Shown here: piece by piece, positions 42,289 through 49,528 of the stretch
Layout: the number at the start of each line of letters is the position of its first letter
How positions within the stretch are numbered: the first letter of the stretch is position 1
Source: Achromobacter deleyi
GTDB taxonomy: Bacteria > Pseudomonadota > Gammaproteobacteria > Burkholderiales > Burkholderiaceae_B
DNA length: 64,000 nucleotides
Direction: 5' to 3'
NCBI RefSeq assembly: GCF_016127315.1
Contig: NZ_CP065997.1
Span: 4,216,001-4,280,000 of the forward strand
The notes under the pieces: generated by a model
Database searches by the model: none
Seen by the model: the letters and a program-made list of their open reading frames with translations, nothing else
What the model was told of the DNA's origin: nothing
Made by a program: the position numbers and the translations under genes

Positions 42289-42349
42289 AGTTGTAAAAGT
42301 ACCCGATTTGGCGTGAACCATAGTTGCTTTCAATCGGTGAACTATGGTT
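42283..42349. promoter_or_regulatory. Right operator cluster (OR-like), three repressor sites
   Basis: AACCATAGTT at 42283-42292 and 42316-42325, and AACTATGGTT at 42340-42349, spaced 33 and 24 bp. They fill the space between the divergent repressor and Cro-like genes, as in the lambda OR region. Confidence 0.85.
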
Positions 42350-42360
42350 CAATCACCAGT

Positions 42361-42579
42361 ATGAATAAGACCGAAGCCATCGAAATGCTGGGCGGAAACG
42401 TCACCGCCGCCGCCAAGGCCATTGGGGTTTCTTATCAGGCAGTCAATAAATGGCCCGATGAGTTGACCCAAAAAATCCAGGACCGGGTGGTGGCCGCTGT
42501 TGTGCGGCTGCATCCGAGAGACTGGGAAAAGCGGTGGCCGAATCTCGTGCCGGGAGGCGCCCCTCATGCACACCCCTGA
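42361..42579 (+). CDS. Cro-like repressor
   Basis: 72 residues. TEAIEMLGGNVTAAAKAIGVSYQAVNKWPDEL is a helix-turn-helix of the short Cro type, with dimerisation strand and basic tail after it. It starts 12 bp after the last operator and is divergent from the CI-like gene, so it should compete for the AACYATRGTT sites and favour lytic growth. Confidence 0.85.
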   Translation: MNKTEAIEMLGGNVTAAAKAIGVSYQAVNKWPDELTQKIQDRVVAAVVRLHPRDWEKRWPNLVPGGAPHAHP

Positions 42580-42694
42580 TTCCTCAATCCTTTTCGCAAA
42601 GCTGCCGCCGATCAGAGCGGCCAATGGCTCGTTGAAACGAACTCCGTCCGCGCCTGACGCGATCCAGAAAGGTCCGGTTGTCACGTCGCAATGA
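42566..42694 (+). CDS. Possible short peptide after cro (tentative)
   Basis: 42 residues from ATG 42566 with GGAGG eight bases upstream, overlapping the end of the Cro-like gene by 14 bp. Sequence MHTPDSSILFAKLPPIRAAN is not recognised. The ribosome-binding site is good, but length and lack of homology keep this tentative. Confidence 0.35.
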   Translation: MHTPDSSILFAKLPPIRAANGSLKRTPSAPDAIQKGPVVTSQ

Positions 42695-42755
42695 ATTCCA
42701 TGTCGCACATCGTAGGGCGCCAGACCAGCAATAAATACGTTCGGGAATCCACAAA

Positions 42756-43199
42756 TTGAACATCACCACCGCAGCAGACTTGACAGTACATGACTACAAG
42801 GGCGGCAGCGAGGCCCTGGGGGCTGTGATCGGCATGTCGCCCGCCGTTCTGCGCAACAAGGTCAACCCTAACAATGCAACGCATCACCTCACCCTGGCGG
42901 AGGCCGACCGAATCGTCCGCCTGACCGGCGATACGCGCATCCTGGCAGCGTTCGCACATGCGCACGGCTTCTTGCTGGTCAAAGCGCCGGAATCCTGCGG
43001 GGACAGCGACATGTCGGTGCTGGAGCAGGTGGCCGCGCTGATGGTCGCCAACGGCCAGCTTGGGAAAGAAGTCTACGACGCGCTCGCCGATGGCGGCGTC
43101 GACCTGGCCGAGGTGGAGCGTGTCTCGGCGGCCGCGCGCGTCCTCATGGAGGCTGCCGCGGAAGTGGCGCGCCGTATCAAGGGTATGGCCGAACGATGA
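42756..43199 (+). CDS. CII-type phage regulator (CP76 family)
   Basis: 147 residues from a TTG at 42756; no ATG or GTG lies near. The N-terminal half TVHDYKGGSEALGAVIGMSPAVLRNKVNPNNATHHLTLAEADRIVRLTGD closely follows the Phage_CP76/CII-like pattern with a helix-turn-helix (ALGAVIGMSPAVLRNKV). Such proteins activate lysogeny genes. The C-terminal half is helical. The position right of cro agrees with lambda cII. Its stop overlaps the next start as ATGA. Confidence 0.85.
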   Translation: MNITTAADLTVHDYKGGSEALGAVIGMSPAVLRNKVNPNNATHHLTLAEADRIVRLTGDTRILAAFAHAHGFLLVKAPESCGDSDMSVLEQVAALMVANGQLGKEVYDALADGGVDLAEVERVSAAARVLMEAAAEVARRIKGMAER

Positions 43200-43606
43200 A
43201 GGGCAAGCCCCGGACCGCGGTGGAGCGGCGTTTTCATGACCTGCTGTGTTCAGTCGTGGGCTGCGCCGCATGCCGGTTCGGGCACAGCGTGGTGACCCAC
43301 CACGTGAGCGTCCATCACATGCGGGGGCGCACGCGGCCGGGAGTGCAGTTCTTCGTTCTCCCTCTGTGCGCTGGTCATCACCAGAAGGGGACGGGGGCGT
43401 CGTGGATGAAATCCGTTCACGAGGACAAGGCCGAATTCGTCACCCGCTACGGCACCCAGGAGCATCTTCTCCGCCTATGCGTGATGTTCGTCCTGGCCCG
43501 AGGGCACAACGTTCCCGACGCCGCCTTGTGCGCTGCGGGCATTGATCCCCAAGTCGCAGCTGCGGCGCTCGCGATGCGACAAGAAGGCGAGGGGGGCGCA
43601 TCGTGA
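43196..43606 (+). CDS. RecA-dependent nuclease, Ref-like
   Basis: 136 residues. The core VSVHHMRGRTRPGVQFFVLPLCAGHHQKG, then SVHEDKAEFVTRYGTQEHLL, matches the HNH-type pattern of the phage P1 Ref family: HH, conserved GRT, LC-x-x-HH and YGTQ. Ref cuts DNA at D-loops only together with RecA filaments. Cysteines in CAACRFGH may bind zinc. It probably aids phage recombination. It overlaps both neighbours (ATGA and GTGA). Confidence 0.75.
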   Translation: MKGKPRTAVERRFHDLLCSVVGCAACRFGHSVVTHHVSVHHMRGRTRPGVQFFVLPLCAGHHQKGTGASWMKSVHEDKAEFVTRYGTQEHLLRLCVMFVLARGHNVPDAALCAAGIDPQVAAAALAMRQEGEGGAS

Positions 43607-43893
43607 ACGTGCATGGCTACGAGGTTCCCTGCTGCGCCGTGGATGCCGCGCTCGAGGTCATGGCCTCCGGTGCCGACTTTGACACCAAAGCTCTTGCCAA
43701 GGTGATTGGCCGTCACTACCCATTCCCCAAGGGCCACATGAGCCGCGAGGGCTATCTGACTGTCTGCCTGGATGCCGCGCACCGCCTGATCCGGGATGCG
43801 CGCTCCGACCTCGAGGTGGTACGCCGCGGCTTTCACGCATTCAAGCATACGTATCGGTGGCGTGCGCGCCCCCAACCACAGGAGTCCCAATGA
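43603..43893 (+). CDS. Hypothetical phage protein
   Basis: 96 residues from GTG 43603, which overlaps the upstream stop as GTGA. Contains FDTKALAKVIGRHYPFPKGHMSREGYLTVCLDAAHRLI and a basic tail. Small globular protein of the early right operon. No family was recognised. Confidence 0.5.
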   Translation: MNVHGYEVPCCAVDAALEVMASGADFDTKALAKVIGRHYPFPKGHMSREGYLTVCLDAAHRLIRDARSDLEVVRRGFHAFKHTYRWRARPQPQESQ

Positions 43894-44630
43894 ACGCGCT
43901 CATCATCGCTACGACCGCCATTCGCCAGGACGAGGAAGGTCGCTTCAGCCTGAACGACTTGCATCGCGCCGCCGGGGGCGAGCGCCGCCACCAGCCTTCG
44001 GACTGGGTCCGCCTGCAGCAGACGCAGGACCTGATTGCCGAGCTGGGCGACATGATTCCGGGAATCCCCGGAATCTTTTCCAGGCAAGGCCTGGGCACCT
44101 ACGTCGCCAAGGAACTGGTCTACGCCTACGCCATGTGGATCAGCGCGGCTTTCCACCTGCGTGTCATCCGCGCCTACGACGCCCTGCAATCGCCGGCCGT
44201 GCCCCAGGACTTCGCCGCCGCGCTGCGGCTGGCCGCCGACCAGCAGGACGAGATCTACCGCCAGCGCCAGCAGTTGCTCGAGCAGCAGCCCAAGGTCGAA
44301 TTCGCCGAGGCGGTGCGCAGCACGGTCGACGGCATCAGCATCCGGGACATGGCCAAGCTGCTGGGCACCGGCCAGAACCGCTTCTTCCGCCAGCTGCGCG
44401 CAGACCGCGTTTTGCTGGAGGACAACAAGCCGTACCAGGAATACCTGGACCGCGGCTACTTCCGACTGATCGAAATGCCCTGGCGCGCCGATGACGGCCA
44501 GGTGCATGTGTCATTCAAGACCCTGGTGACGGGCAAGGGCCAGGTGTGGCTCCAGCGCCGCTATGCGCCCCCGGCGCCCGCCCAGGCCCCGGCATGCACC
44601 CCGAACGGGCTCGCGCACGCCGCAGCATAG
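43890..44630 (+). CDS. KilA-N / ANT-domain phage antirepressor
   Basis: 246 residues from ATG 43890. The N-terminal KilA-N-type domain (about 10-95) shows IRQDEEGRFSLNDLHRAAGGERRHQPSDWVR and KELVYAYAMWISAAFHLRVIRAYDAL, and the C-terminal ANT/KilAC-like domain (150-235) shows ISIRDMAKLLGTGQNRFFRQLRADRVLL and GYFRLIE. In P22-type phages such proteins counter repressors and assist induction. A Gln-rich linker joins the two parts. The gene overlaps the previous one as ATGA. Confidence 0.85.
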   Translation: MNALIIATTAIRQDEEGRFSLNDLHRAAGGERRHQPSDWVRLQQTQDLIAELGDMIPGIPGIFSRQGLGTYVAKELVYAYAMWISAAFHLRVIRAYDALQSPAVPQDFAAALRLAADQQDEIYRQRQQLLEQQPKVEFAEAVRSTVDGISIRDMAKLLGTGQNRFFRQLRADRVLLEDNKPYQEYLDRGYFRLIEMPWRADDGQVHVSFKTLVTGKGQVWLQRRYAPPAPAQAPACTPNGLAHAAA

Positions 44631-44638
44631 GAAATCCC

Positions 44639-45457
44639 ATGAGCACTATCGTTATGTCGGCCTGCTGGCCGCTGCAAACCAAAACCCCGGCGCAAAAGGC
44701 GGTCCTCGTTAGCCTGGCGGACAACGCCAACGACGAAGGCGTGTGCTGGCCGTCCGTCGGGAAGATCTCGGAGAGGACGTGCCTGTCCGAGCGCGCGGTG
44801 CAGGACGCAATCAAGTGGCTTATCAAGCACTGCGCGGTGGCGGCGAGCGGCCGGACGGGGCGTTCCACCGTCTACACCGTTACCCCCGCGAGATATGCAC
44901 CCCCGCAGGATCTGCACCCCCGCAGCAAACGCACCCCCGCAGAATCCGCGCCCCCGCAGCAGGTTCACCCCACCCCCGCAGCATCTGCACTCCAACCCCC
45001 GCAGGATCTGCACCCCACCCCCGCAGCATCTGCACCCAGAACCGTAAAGGAACCTACAGATGAACCGCAAGGGAACCGCAAAGCGGGCGCCGAGGCGCCC
45101 CCTGTGCCTGACCCTGACCGCCTGACCACCGAGCAGGCCGCGAAGCTCACCAAGGACGAACTGTGGAAGGCAGGCAAGTCCCTGCTGAACCAGCTGGGCC
45201 AGATCCCGCTGGAGCAGTGCGGCGCCTACGTGGGTAAGCTGGTCAAGGACTACGGGGCGGACACGGTCATGGAGGCGGTGCGGCAGGCTGTGGTCGAACG
45301 CCCGGCCGAGCCGCGTTCTTACCTCATGGCTACGTGCAAGTCGATCCGGGCCGGGGGCGCGCGGCCGGCAGGCGGAAAGAATCGCCAGGAGCATCTGGAG
45401 GAGCGCAACCGACAAGCCGCGTTAGCCGCCGCGCGTGGGGAAGGGGTTCCGGCATGA
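44639..45457 (+). CDS. O-like replication initiation protein
   Basis: 272 residues from ATG 44639. The N-terminal winged-helix (about 10-80: TPAQKAVLVSLADNANDEGVCWPSVGKISERTCLSERAV) is the lambda O/DnaD-type origin-binding domain. The middle is a low-complexity segment (PPQDLHP, PAASAP) because the DNA there is made of iteron-like repeats. The C-terminal part (LTTEQAAKLTKDELWKAGKSLL) would recruit the helicase loader. As in lambda, the origin appears to lie inside the initiator gene. Coupled to the next gene by ATGA. Confidence 0.8.
   Translation: MSTIVMSACWPLQTKTPAQKAVLVSLADNANDEGVCWPSVGKISERTCLSERAVQDAIKWLIKHCAVAASGRTGRSTVYTVTPARYAPPQDLHPRSKRTPAESAPPQQVHPTPAASALQPPQDLHPTPAASAPRTVKEPTDEPQGNRKAGAEAPPVPDPDRLTTEQAAKLTKDELWKAGKSLLNQLGQIPLEQCGAYVGKLVKDYGADTVMEAVRQAVVERPAEPRSYLMATCKSIRAGGARPAGGKNRQEHLEERNRQAALAAARGEGVPA
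44900..45026 (+). repeat. Seven CCCCCGCAG iteron-like repeats, candidate replication origin
   Basis: Copies start at 44900, 44917, 44934, 44951, 44973, 44996 and 45018. The first four are spaced 17 bp, the last three 22-23 bp. Most are flanked by TCTGCAC. Located inside the O-like gene, like the lambda ori iterons. The downstream flank is only mildly AT-rich. Confidence 0.7.
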
Positions 45458-46134
45458 TCGACGCTGACAAGCCGGCTCTGTTCGAATTGGTTGGGAACGT
45501 GTATTCGTTCTACGCCCGCGAGGCGTCTGTCTTCGTGTTCAACGTCTGGTGGGAGGCCGTGAAGGCATACGACCTGGATGCGGTGTCGCAGGCGTTCAGT
45601 CGGCATTGCGCCAACCCGGATTCGGGCCAATTCCTGCCCAAGCCGGCCGATGTGGTCAAGATGCTGCACGGATCCACCCAGGACGCCGCGCTGCAAGCCT
45701 GGGCGAAAGTGGACCGTGCGGTGCGCGGCGTCGGCACCTGGGCAAGCGTGGCCTTCGATGACCCTCTCATCCACCGCGTGCTGCACGACATGGGCGGATG
45801 GTCGCCGCTGGGGCGCAAAGAGGAGCGGGAATGGCCGTTTCTGGCCAGTGAGTTCGTGAATCGCTATCGGGGCTACAGGGGGCGCAGCGAGCGGCCCGAG
45901 TATCCGCCGATTCTGCTGGGCGACGCCGACGCGCACAACGGGCGGATCGGTGCGGAGGCCGGAACCCCAGTTCTGATTGGCGACGCAGGGCGCGCGGCTC
46001 TCGTTGTGGCCGGGGGCGCCTGCCGCCCGTTGGTGGAGTTCCACCGGCCGGAGGTCCTATCCCTGAGCGCGCAGTCGCAGCAGGCCCTGCTCGCTTCGGC
46101 CGGGATCGACGAAGACATGGTGGCCCTGTCATGA
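45454..46134 (+). CDS. DUF6475-type phage replication-region protein
   Basis: 226 residues from ATG 45454 (ATGA overlap with the O-like gene). LDAVSQAFSRHCANPDSGQFLPKPADVVKMLHGSTQDAALQAWAKVDRAV, then ASVAFDDPLIHRVLHDMGGW and YRGYRGR, matches a conserved family in Burkholderiales prophages (as remembered, DUF6475). Its position directly after the O-like gene is that of lambda P, so a helicase-loader or primosome role is plausible but unproven. Confidence 0.65.
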   Translation: MIDADKPALFELVGNVYSFYAREASVFVFNVWWEAVKAYDLDAVSQAFSRHCANPDSGQFLPKPADVVKMLHGSTQDAALQAWAKVDRAVRGVGTWASVAFDDPLIHRVLHDMGGWSPLGRKEEREWPFLASEFVNRYRGYRGRSERPEYPPILLGDADAHNGRIGAEAGTPVLIGDAGRAALVVAGGACRPLVEFHRPEVLSLSAQSQQALLASAGIDEDMVALS

Positions 46135-46541
46135 CGCAGATGACGCTTGAGCGGGTTGGTGAGTATCGGCGCTTGAAGGCCAAGGACCAAGCCCAGAGGC
46201 GCTTTCAGGCGCTGGGCCGGCTGCCCAAAGACAAGATGAACGGCACCGAGAAGGCGTATTCCATGCGCCTCGAGGCGATGCGCCAGCGCGGCGAAATCCT
46301 GGGCTGGCAGTTCCACCCGCTGCGCGTCCGGCTGGCCGAGTCGACGTTCTACGAAGTGGACTTCCTGGTTCTGCAGGCCGACATGCGCCTGGCCATCCAT
46401 GAGGTGAAGGGCGGGCACACCACCGACAAGGGCCAGATCAAGATCAAGCTCTGCGCCGAGGTCTTGCCCTGGTTCGTTTTCTACAAGGCAACGAAGCAAC
46501 CCGAACGCCGCGGGGGCGGCTGGGTGCTGGAGGAGTACTGA
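46131..46541 (+). CDS. PD-(D/E)XK phage nuclease (DUF1064-like)
   Basis: 136 residues, overlapping the previous stop as ATGA. EKAYSMRLEAMRQRGEILGWQFHPLRVRLAE, then YEVDFLVLQADMRLAIHEVKGGH and IKIKLCAEVLPWF, gives the D...E-x-K catalytic arrangement of the DUF1064/VRR-like endonuclease group found in phage replication modules. It may resolve recombination or replication intermediates. The next gene starts at its stop (TGATG). Confidence 0.7.
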   Translation: MTQMTLERVGEYRRLKAKDQAQRRFQALGRLPKDKMNGTEKAYSMRLEAMRQRGEILGWQFHPLRVRLAESTFYEVDFLVLQADMRLAIHEVKGGHTTDKGQIKIKLCAEVLPWFVFYKATKQPERRGGGWVLEEY

Positions 46542-46840
46542 TGCATGCGCAAGCCATCTACGACGAACTCAGGCCGGGGGCGCGCAAGCGCTTCCTCAGC
46601 GCCTATGGCCGCCTCAATGGTGCAGCCGCTGCCGCTGCGCTCGCCGCCGGCCACCAGCGGGGAGGATTGGAGGTTCCAGTGCGAGGTGCGGCACATCCAG
46701 AGGCTGCCCTTGATGGAGCGCCAACCGTATCTCGAGCGGGTGGAACGCCAGCGGGGGCGGGACGGGCGCCAGGCCCTGGAGGCCGAACTTACCCGGTTGC
46801 ACGAGCTGGCGAGGGCCAAGCGACAGGGCGGACCGAATGA
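46541..46840 (+). CDS. Small phage protein, probable frame disturbance
   Basis: 99 codons. The first ~40 residues (MHAQAIYDELRPGARKRFLSAYGRLNGAAAAAALAAGHQRGG) have good GC3 codons; after about 46663 codon usage in this frame collapses and the protein-like sequence continues in the +1 frame (see 46617-46967). The stop of this frame overlaps the next start as ATGA. Either two genes overlap here or a frameshift has separated one gene. Confidence 0.45.
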   Translation: MHAQAIYDELRPGARKRFLSAYGRLNGAAAAAALAAGHQRGGLEVPVRGAAHPEAALDGAPTVSRAGGTPAGAGRAPGPGGRTYPVARAGEGQATGRTE

Positions 46841-46967
46841 GCCACGACCTGCAGCGCTGGGAAATGCGCAACCCGGTCGAGGTGCTCATCAGCCGCGAGA
46901 CGGCGGCGGCCAAGCGCAGCTGCGCGGGATGCGTCCACACCAAGGTCGTGGAATCGCCATTCGGTGA
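46617..46967 (+). CDS. Overlapping +1-frame ORF carrying the conserved-looking helical segment
   Basis: ATG 46617 without a ribosome-binding site. The credible part is about 46650-46840: EDWRFQCEVRHIQRLPLMERQPYL, ERVERQRGRDGRQALEAEL, TRLHELARAKRQ, with the GC3 pattern of a real gene. Beyond 46840 the frame is a shadow of the next gene. It resembles a small phage family (I recall DUF7696) and is likely the second half of the 46541 gene. Confidence 0.5.
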   Translation: MVQPLPLRSPPATSGEDWRFQCEVRHIQRLPLMERQPYLERVERQRGRDGRQALEAELTRLHELARAKRQGGPNEPRPAALGNAQPGRGAHQPRDGGGQAQLRGMRPHQGRGIAIR

Positions 46968-47040
46968 TCTCGTCAGCCGCTGCCTGAAAGGCAGGCCCTA
47001 TGGACGGAAGTGCAAACGGTTCGAGGTGATCAATGTCTAG
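46837..47040 (+). CDS. Small Cys-containing phage protein
   Basis: 67 residues. CAGCVHTKVVESPFGDLVSRCLKGRPYGRKCKRF has a C-x2-C...C...C arrangement consistent with one zinc site. The start overlaps the upstream stop (ATGA) and the end overlaps the next gene by eight bases. Function unknown; the position just before the late regulator is typical of lambda nin-region proteins. Confidence 0.6.
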   Translation: MSHDLQRWEMRNPVEVLISRETAAAKRSCAGCVHTKVVESPFGDLVSRCLKGRPYGRKCKRFEVINV

Positions 47041-47395
47041 GCTTGGGCTTTCCGGGGATGAGTTGCTGTGGAACTGGGCGCGCTGGTGCTGGTCCGGCCC
47101 AACCGTGGGCAACATGGCTCAGTTCATCCCGGAAGAGGATGAGTTTCGTCCCATCCTGATAGATCAGGCGGTGGCGGTCGACGGCCTGCACAAGGCGCTT
47201 ACGCGTCATGAGGCAATGATCATCATCGCGGAGTATCCCCAGCGGCATGAACGCTTCGCGGGCATGGAAGCGGCGGCGCGCGCCGAGCGGGCACGGGTCT
47301 GGATCAGCCGGATCACTGGAATCAATCTAACCAACGCCCAGTACAAGCAGTGCCTGGGCTTCTTCAAAGACAAGGTGCAACGTGAAGTTTGGTAA
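47033..47395 (+). CDS. Possible Q-type late antiterminator
   Basis: 120 residues from ATG 47033. Pattern LLWNWARWCWSGPTVGNMAQFIPEEDEF followed by RHEAMIIIAEYPQRHERFAGM and a helix ITGINLTNAQYKQCLGFFKDKV is reminiscent of the phage Q-like antitermination family, which often opens with an L-x-x-W-x-R-W motif. It is the penultimate gene before the late-region terminator, where Q lies in lambda. Identification is by pattern and position. Confidence 0.45.
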   Translation: MSRLGLSGDELLWNWARWCWSGPTVGNMAQFIPEEDEFRPILIDQAVAVDGLHKALTRHEAMIIIAEYPQRHERFAGMEAAARAERARVWISRITGINLTNAQYKQCLGFFKDKVQREVW

Positions 47396-47624
47396 AGAGG
47401 TCATTGAACTGATGGCGGCATGTCCGGGGCGCGACTTCCGCATGGTCGAACTGGTGCGGCATGCAACCGGGGGGCGTGAGTTGACGACGCGCGAGCGCAA
47501 TGCGGTTCGCCAGGGCGTGCTCCGAGTGGTCCAGGAGTTGATCAGTATGGGGTCTGTGCTGCGTCGGCCATCGCGGCCTGGGGTGCGGAATTCTGCTTCT
47601 TACCGTTGGCACAGTGCGACATGA
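47382..47624 (+). CDS. Small phage protein, possible winged helix
   Basis: 80 residues from GTG 47382, overlapping the previous gene by 14 bp. FRMVELVRHATGGRELTTRERNAVRQGVLRVVQELISMGSVLRRPSRPG fits a short winged-helix with a basic C-terminus, so DNA binding is possible. It is the last gene before the terminator at 47691. Confidence 0.5.
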   Translation: MKFGKEVIELMAACPGRDFRMVELVRHATGGRELTTRERNAVRQGVLRVVQELISMGSVLRRPSRPGVRNSASYRWHSAT

Positions 47625-47690
47625 GGTAGGTGCAAAGTGCGACCGGAAACGCGACAATTCAATCCGCCACAACTACGCCCGTAGCAAACA

Positions 47691-47723
47691 AAAAAGCCCG
47701 CAAGCATCCGCTGCGGGCTTTTT
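47691..47723. terminator. Bidirectional terminator before the late region
   Basis: GCCCGCA/TGCGGGC stem with a nine-base loop, A-run on the left and five T on the right. It separates the replication operon from the minus-strand membrane gene and is where a Q-type antiterminator would act. Confidence 0.88.
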
Positions 47724-47736
47724 CGTTGAACGGGCG

Positions 47737-48411
47737 CTAGAGAAGTGCTACGGCACGCGCCACGGACGCGGAAATAGCTGCGAAAGACATGAAGTAAACC
47801 GTGTTGATCTCCACAGCCGTCTTGCTCCAGAAGACGCGAAAAGCCATGGACTTGACATGGATGAAGACGGCACTGAAGGGCCCAGACAAGGCATGCACTG
47901 AGTGCGATACCGAGGTGTAGCGGTCAGATGTCGGGGCGTGCTGATCCAGGACATCCTTGCGGATGCGCCAGTGGAGGAAGACCCCGTTAGCCACGATTAG
48001 GAAGTCGTACGGCTCGAAGTGGCGACGGTCAATCTCACTGACGAAGTCGCCGTCATTGCTCTTGAGGGCTTGATCTCGAACCTCTTTTGCCCAGTTTGCA
48101 TGCGCTTCGCCAGCGGATGACCGTCGTCCGTATCTAGCGCTCAGCGCCGTATCGAGGGCTTGAGCGAACGCAGCGGCGGGAACCTGCGAAGAGTTCACTC
48201 GGCTATCGCTAAAGTGGAACCGCATTAAGGTGTATAGAGCCAACGCCGCAGCTAAGAGCCACACTCGATAGGCATGCTCGGGGGGTATATCGAATTTGAC
48301 GAATTCAGCAAGGAATGAAGGCATTTTCAGTTGCAGGAAGGCTGCGCAGGCAATCGCCGCGGATACAACTAGTGCGTTGCGCCTTTCCTTGCCGTGGTCA
48401 TCTATTTCCAT
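47737..48411 (-). CDS. Four-span membrane protein (cargo gene)
   Basis: 224 residues. Two N-terminal spans (about 13-29 and 49-64), a soluble central domain (about 70-165) with SARYGRRSSAGEAHANWAKEV, and two C-terminal spans (about 178-196 and 203-223). It is transcribed against all surrounding genes, has lower GC than neighbours and its own terminator: the features of a 'moron' expressed in the lysogen. No family recognised. Superinfection exclusion or another membrane-level defence would fit but is unproven. Confidence 0.65.
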   Translation of the reverse strand: MEIDDHGKERRNALVVSAAIACAAFLQLKMPSFLAEFVKFDIPPEHAYRVWLLAAALALYTLMRFHFSDSRVNSSQVPAAAFAQALDTALSARYGRRSSAGEAHANWAKEVRDQALKSNDGDFVSEIDRRHFEPYDFLIVANGVFLHWRIRKDVLDQHAPTSDRYTSVSHSVHALSGPFSAVFIHVKSMAFRVFWSKTAVEINTVYFMSFAAISASVARAVALL

Positions 48412-48573
48412 TTTTATAGTTTATTTAGCAGGACGTTCTTCATACAAAAAGGCGGCGACAGCGTAGGAATCGCGAGTTCCCAAGCTGACAGCCGAAGCAC
48501 GGACCAAGCCCGTGAACGACCCGAGGCCGCCCTACCTGTACAGGCGGGCGCCAGTTTACATGGACGCTCACAA

Positions 48574-49365
48574 GTGGCAAAACCGATAATTCCCTGGCTG
48601 GGTGGCAAACGCCGCCTAGCCGACAAGATTCTTCCCCATTTTCCCAAGCATTCCTGCTACGTCGAACCCTTCGCGGGCGGGGCGGCACTGCTGTTCGCCA
48701 GGCCGGAACCGGCCAAGGTCGAGGTGCTGAACGATATCAACGGCGACCTGGTCAACCTGTACCGCGTGGTGCAGCACCACCTGGAAGAGTTCGTGCGCCA
48801 GTTCAAATGGGCGCTGACCAGCCGGCAGATGTTTAAGTGGCAGAAGGAAACACGGCCCGAGACGCTGACCGACATTCAGCGCGCGGCCCGCTTTTATTAC
48901 CTGATGCAGAACTGCTTCAGCGGCAAGCTGGAGGGCATGTCGTTCGGCACCGCGACCACGGCTCCGCCGGGGTTGAACCTGTTGCGGCTCGAGGAAACCC
49001 TTTCGGCAGCCCATCTGCGGCTGGCCCGGATCTACGTGGAGCACCTGACGTGGCGTGATTGCGTCAAGAGATACGACCGGCCGCATACCCTGTTTTACAT
49101 GGATCCGCCGTACTGGGACACGGCAGGCTACGACGTCGAGTTTCCCCTCGAGGAGTATCACGCCATAGCCGAGGCCATGCGCACGATGCGAGGGCGCGCT
49201 CTGGTGAGCGTGAACGACCATCCCTTGATGCGTGAAGTCTTTGCAGGTTTTCCCGCGCGCGTGCTGGACATTCGGTACACGGTGGGCGGCGGCAGGGGCG
49301 TGCCGCGTGCCGAGTTGCTGATCCAAAGCTGGCCCGAAGCTGGCGAAATCGCCGGGGGCCCCTAA
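48574..49365 (+). CDS. Dam-type (D12 class) DNA N6-adenine methyltransferase
   Basis: 263 residues from GTG 48574 (MAKPIIPWLGGKRRLADKIL). The open frame extends to 48394, but that part is not conserved-looking. Motif I region PWLGGKRRLADKILPHF and VEPFAGGAALLF for SAM binding; catalytic DPPYWDTAGYD (motif IV). It methylates adenine, probably to guard phage DNA from restriction or to regulate packaging. A solitary methylase with no restriction partner seen. The start codon lacks a strong ribosome-binding site. Confidence 0.87.
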   Translation: MAKPIIPWLGGKRRLADKILPHFPKHSCYVEPFAGGAALLFARPEPAKVEVLNDINGDLVNLYRVVQHHLEEFVRQFKWALTSRQMFKWQKETRPETLTDIQRAARFYYLMQNCFSGKLEGMSFGTATTAPPGLNLLRLEETLSAAHLRLARIYVEHLTWRDCVKRYDRPHTLFYMDPPYWDTAGYDVEFPLEEYHAIAEAMRTMRGRALVSVNDHPLMREVFAGFPARVLDIRYTVGGGRGVPRAELLIQSWPEAGEIAGGP

Positions 49366-49528
49366 GGAAATCGATCCGGTAAGGGTAATTCGAACCCCGG
49401 CCGCTCGCTAGTCATGGGGCCATCATAGGGGGGTAATAATAATTTCGACCGAATAGCCTGTTATTTCAAAGGCTTAGTGTTTGGCCTCACTCCGCGGCGA
49501 GAGGTTCCGCCCTGTGCGAGGGGGTTAT

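Noticed and set aside
48449..48470. GGCGGCGACAGCG resembling part of the lambda cos nicking site
   Set aside because: Short GC-rich similarity, not in the position expected upstream of the small terminase and lacking symmetry.
49376..49420. tRNA-like TTCGAATTACC on the minus strand
   Set aside because: Only a T-loop-like string; no acceptor, D or anticodon arms could be paired.
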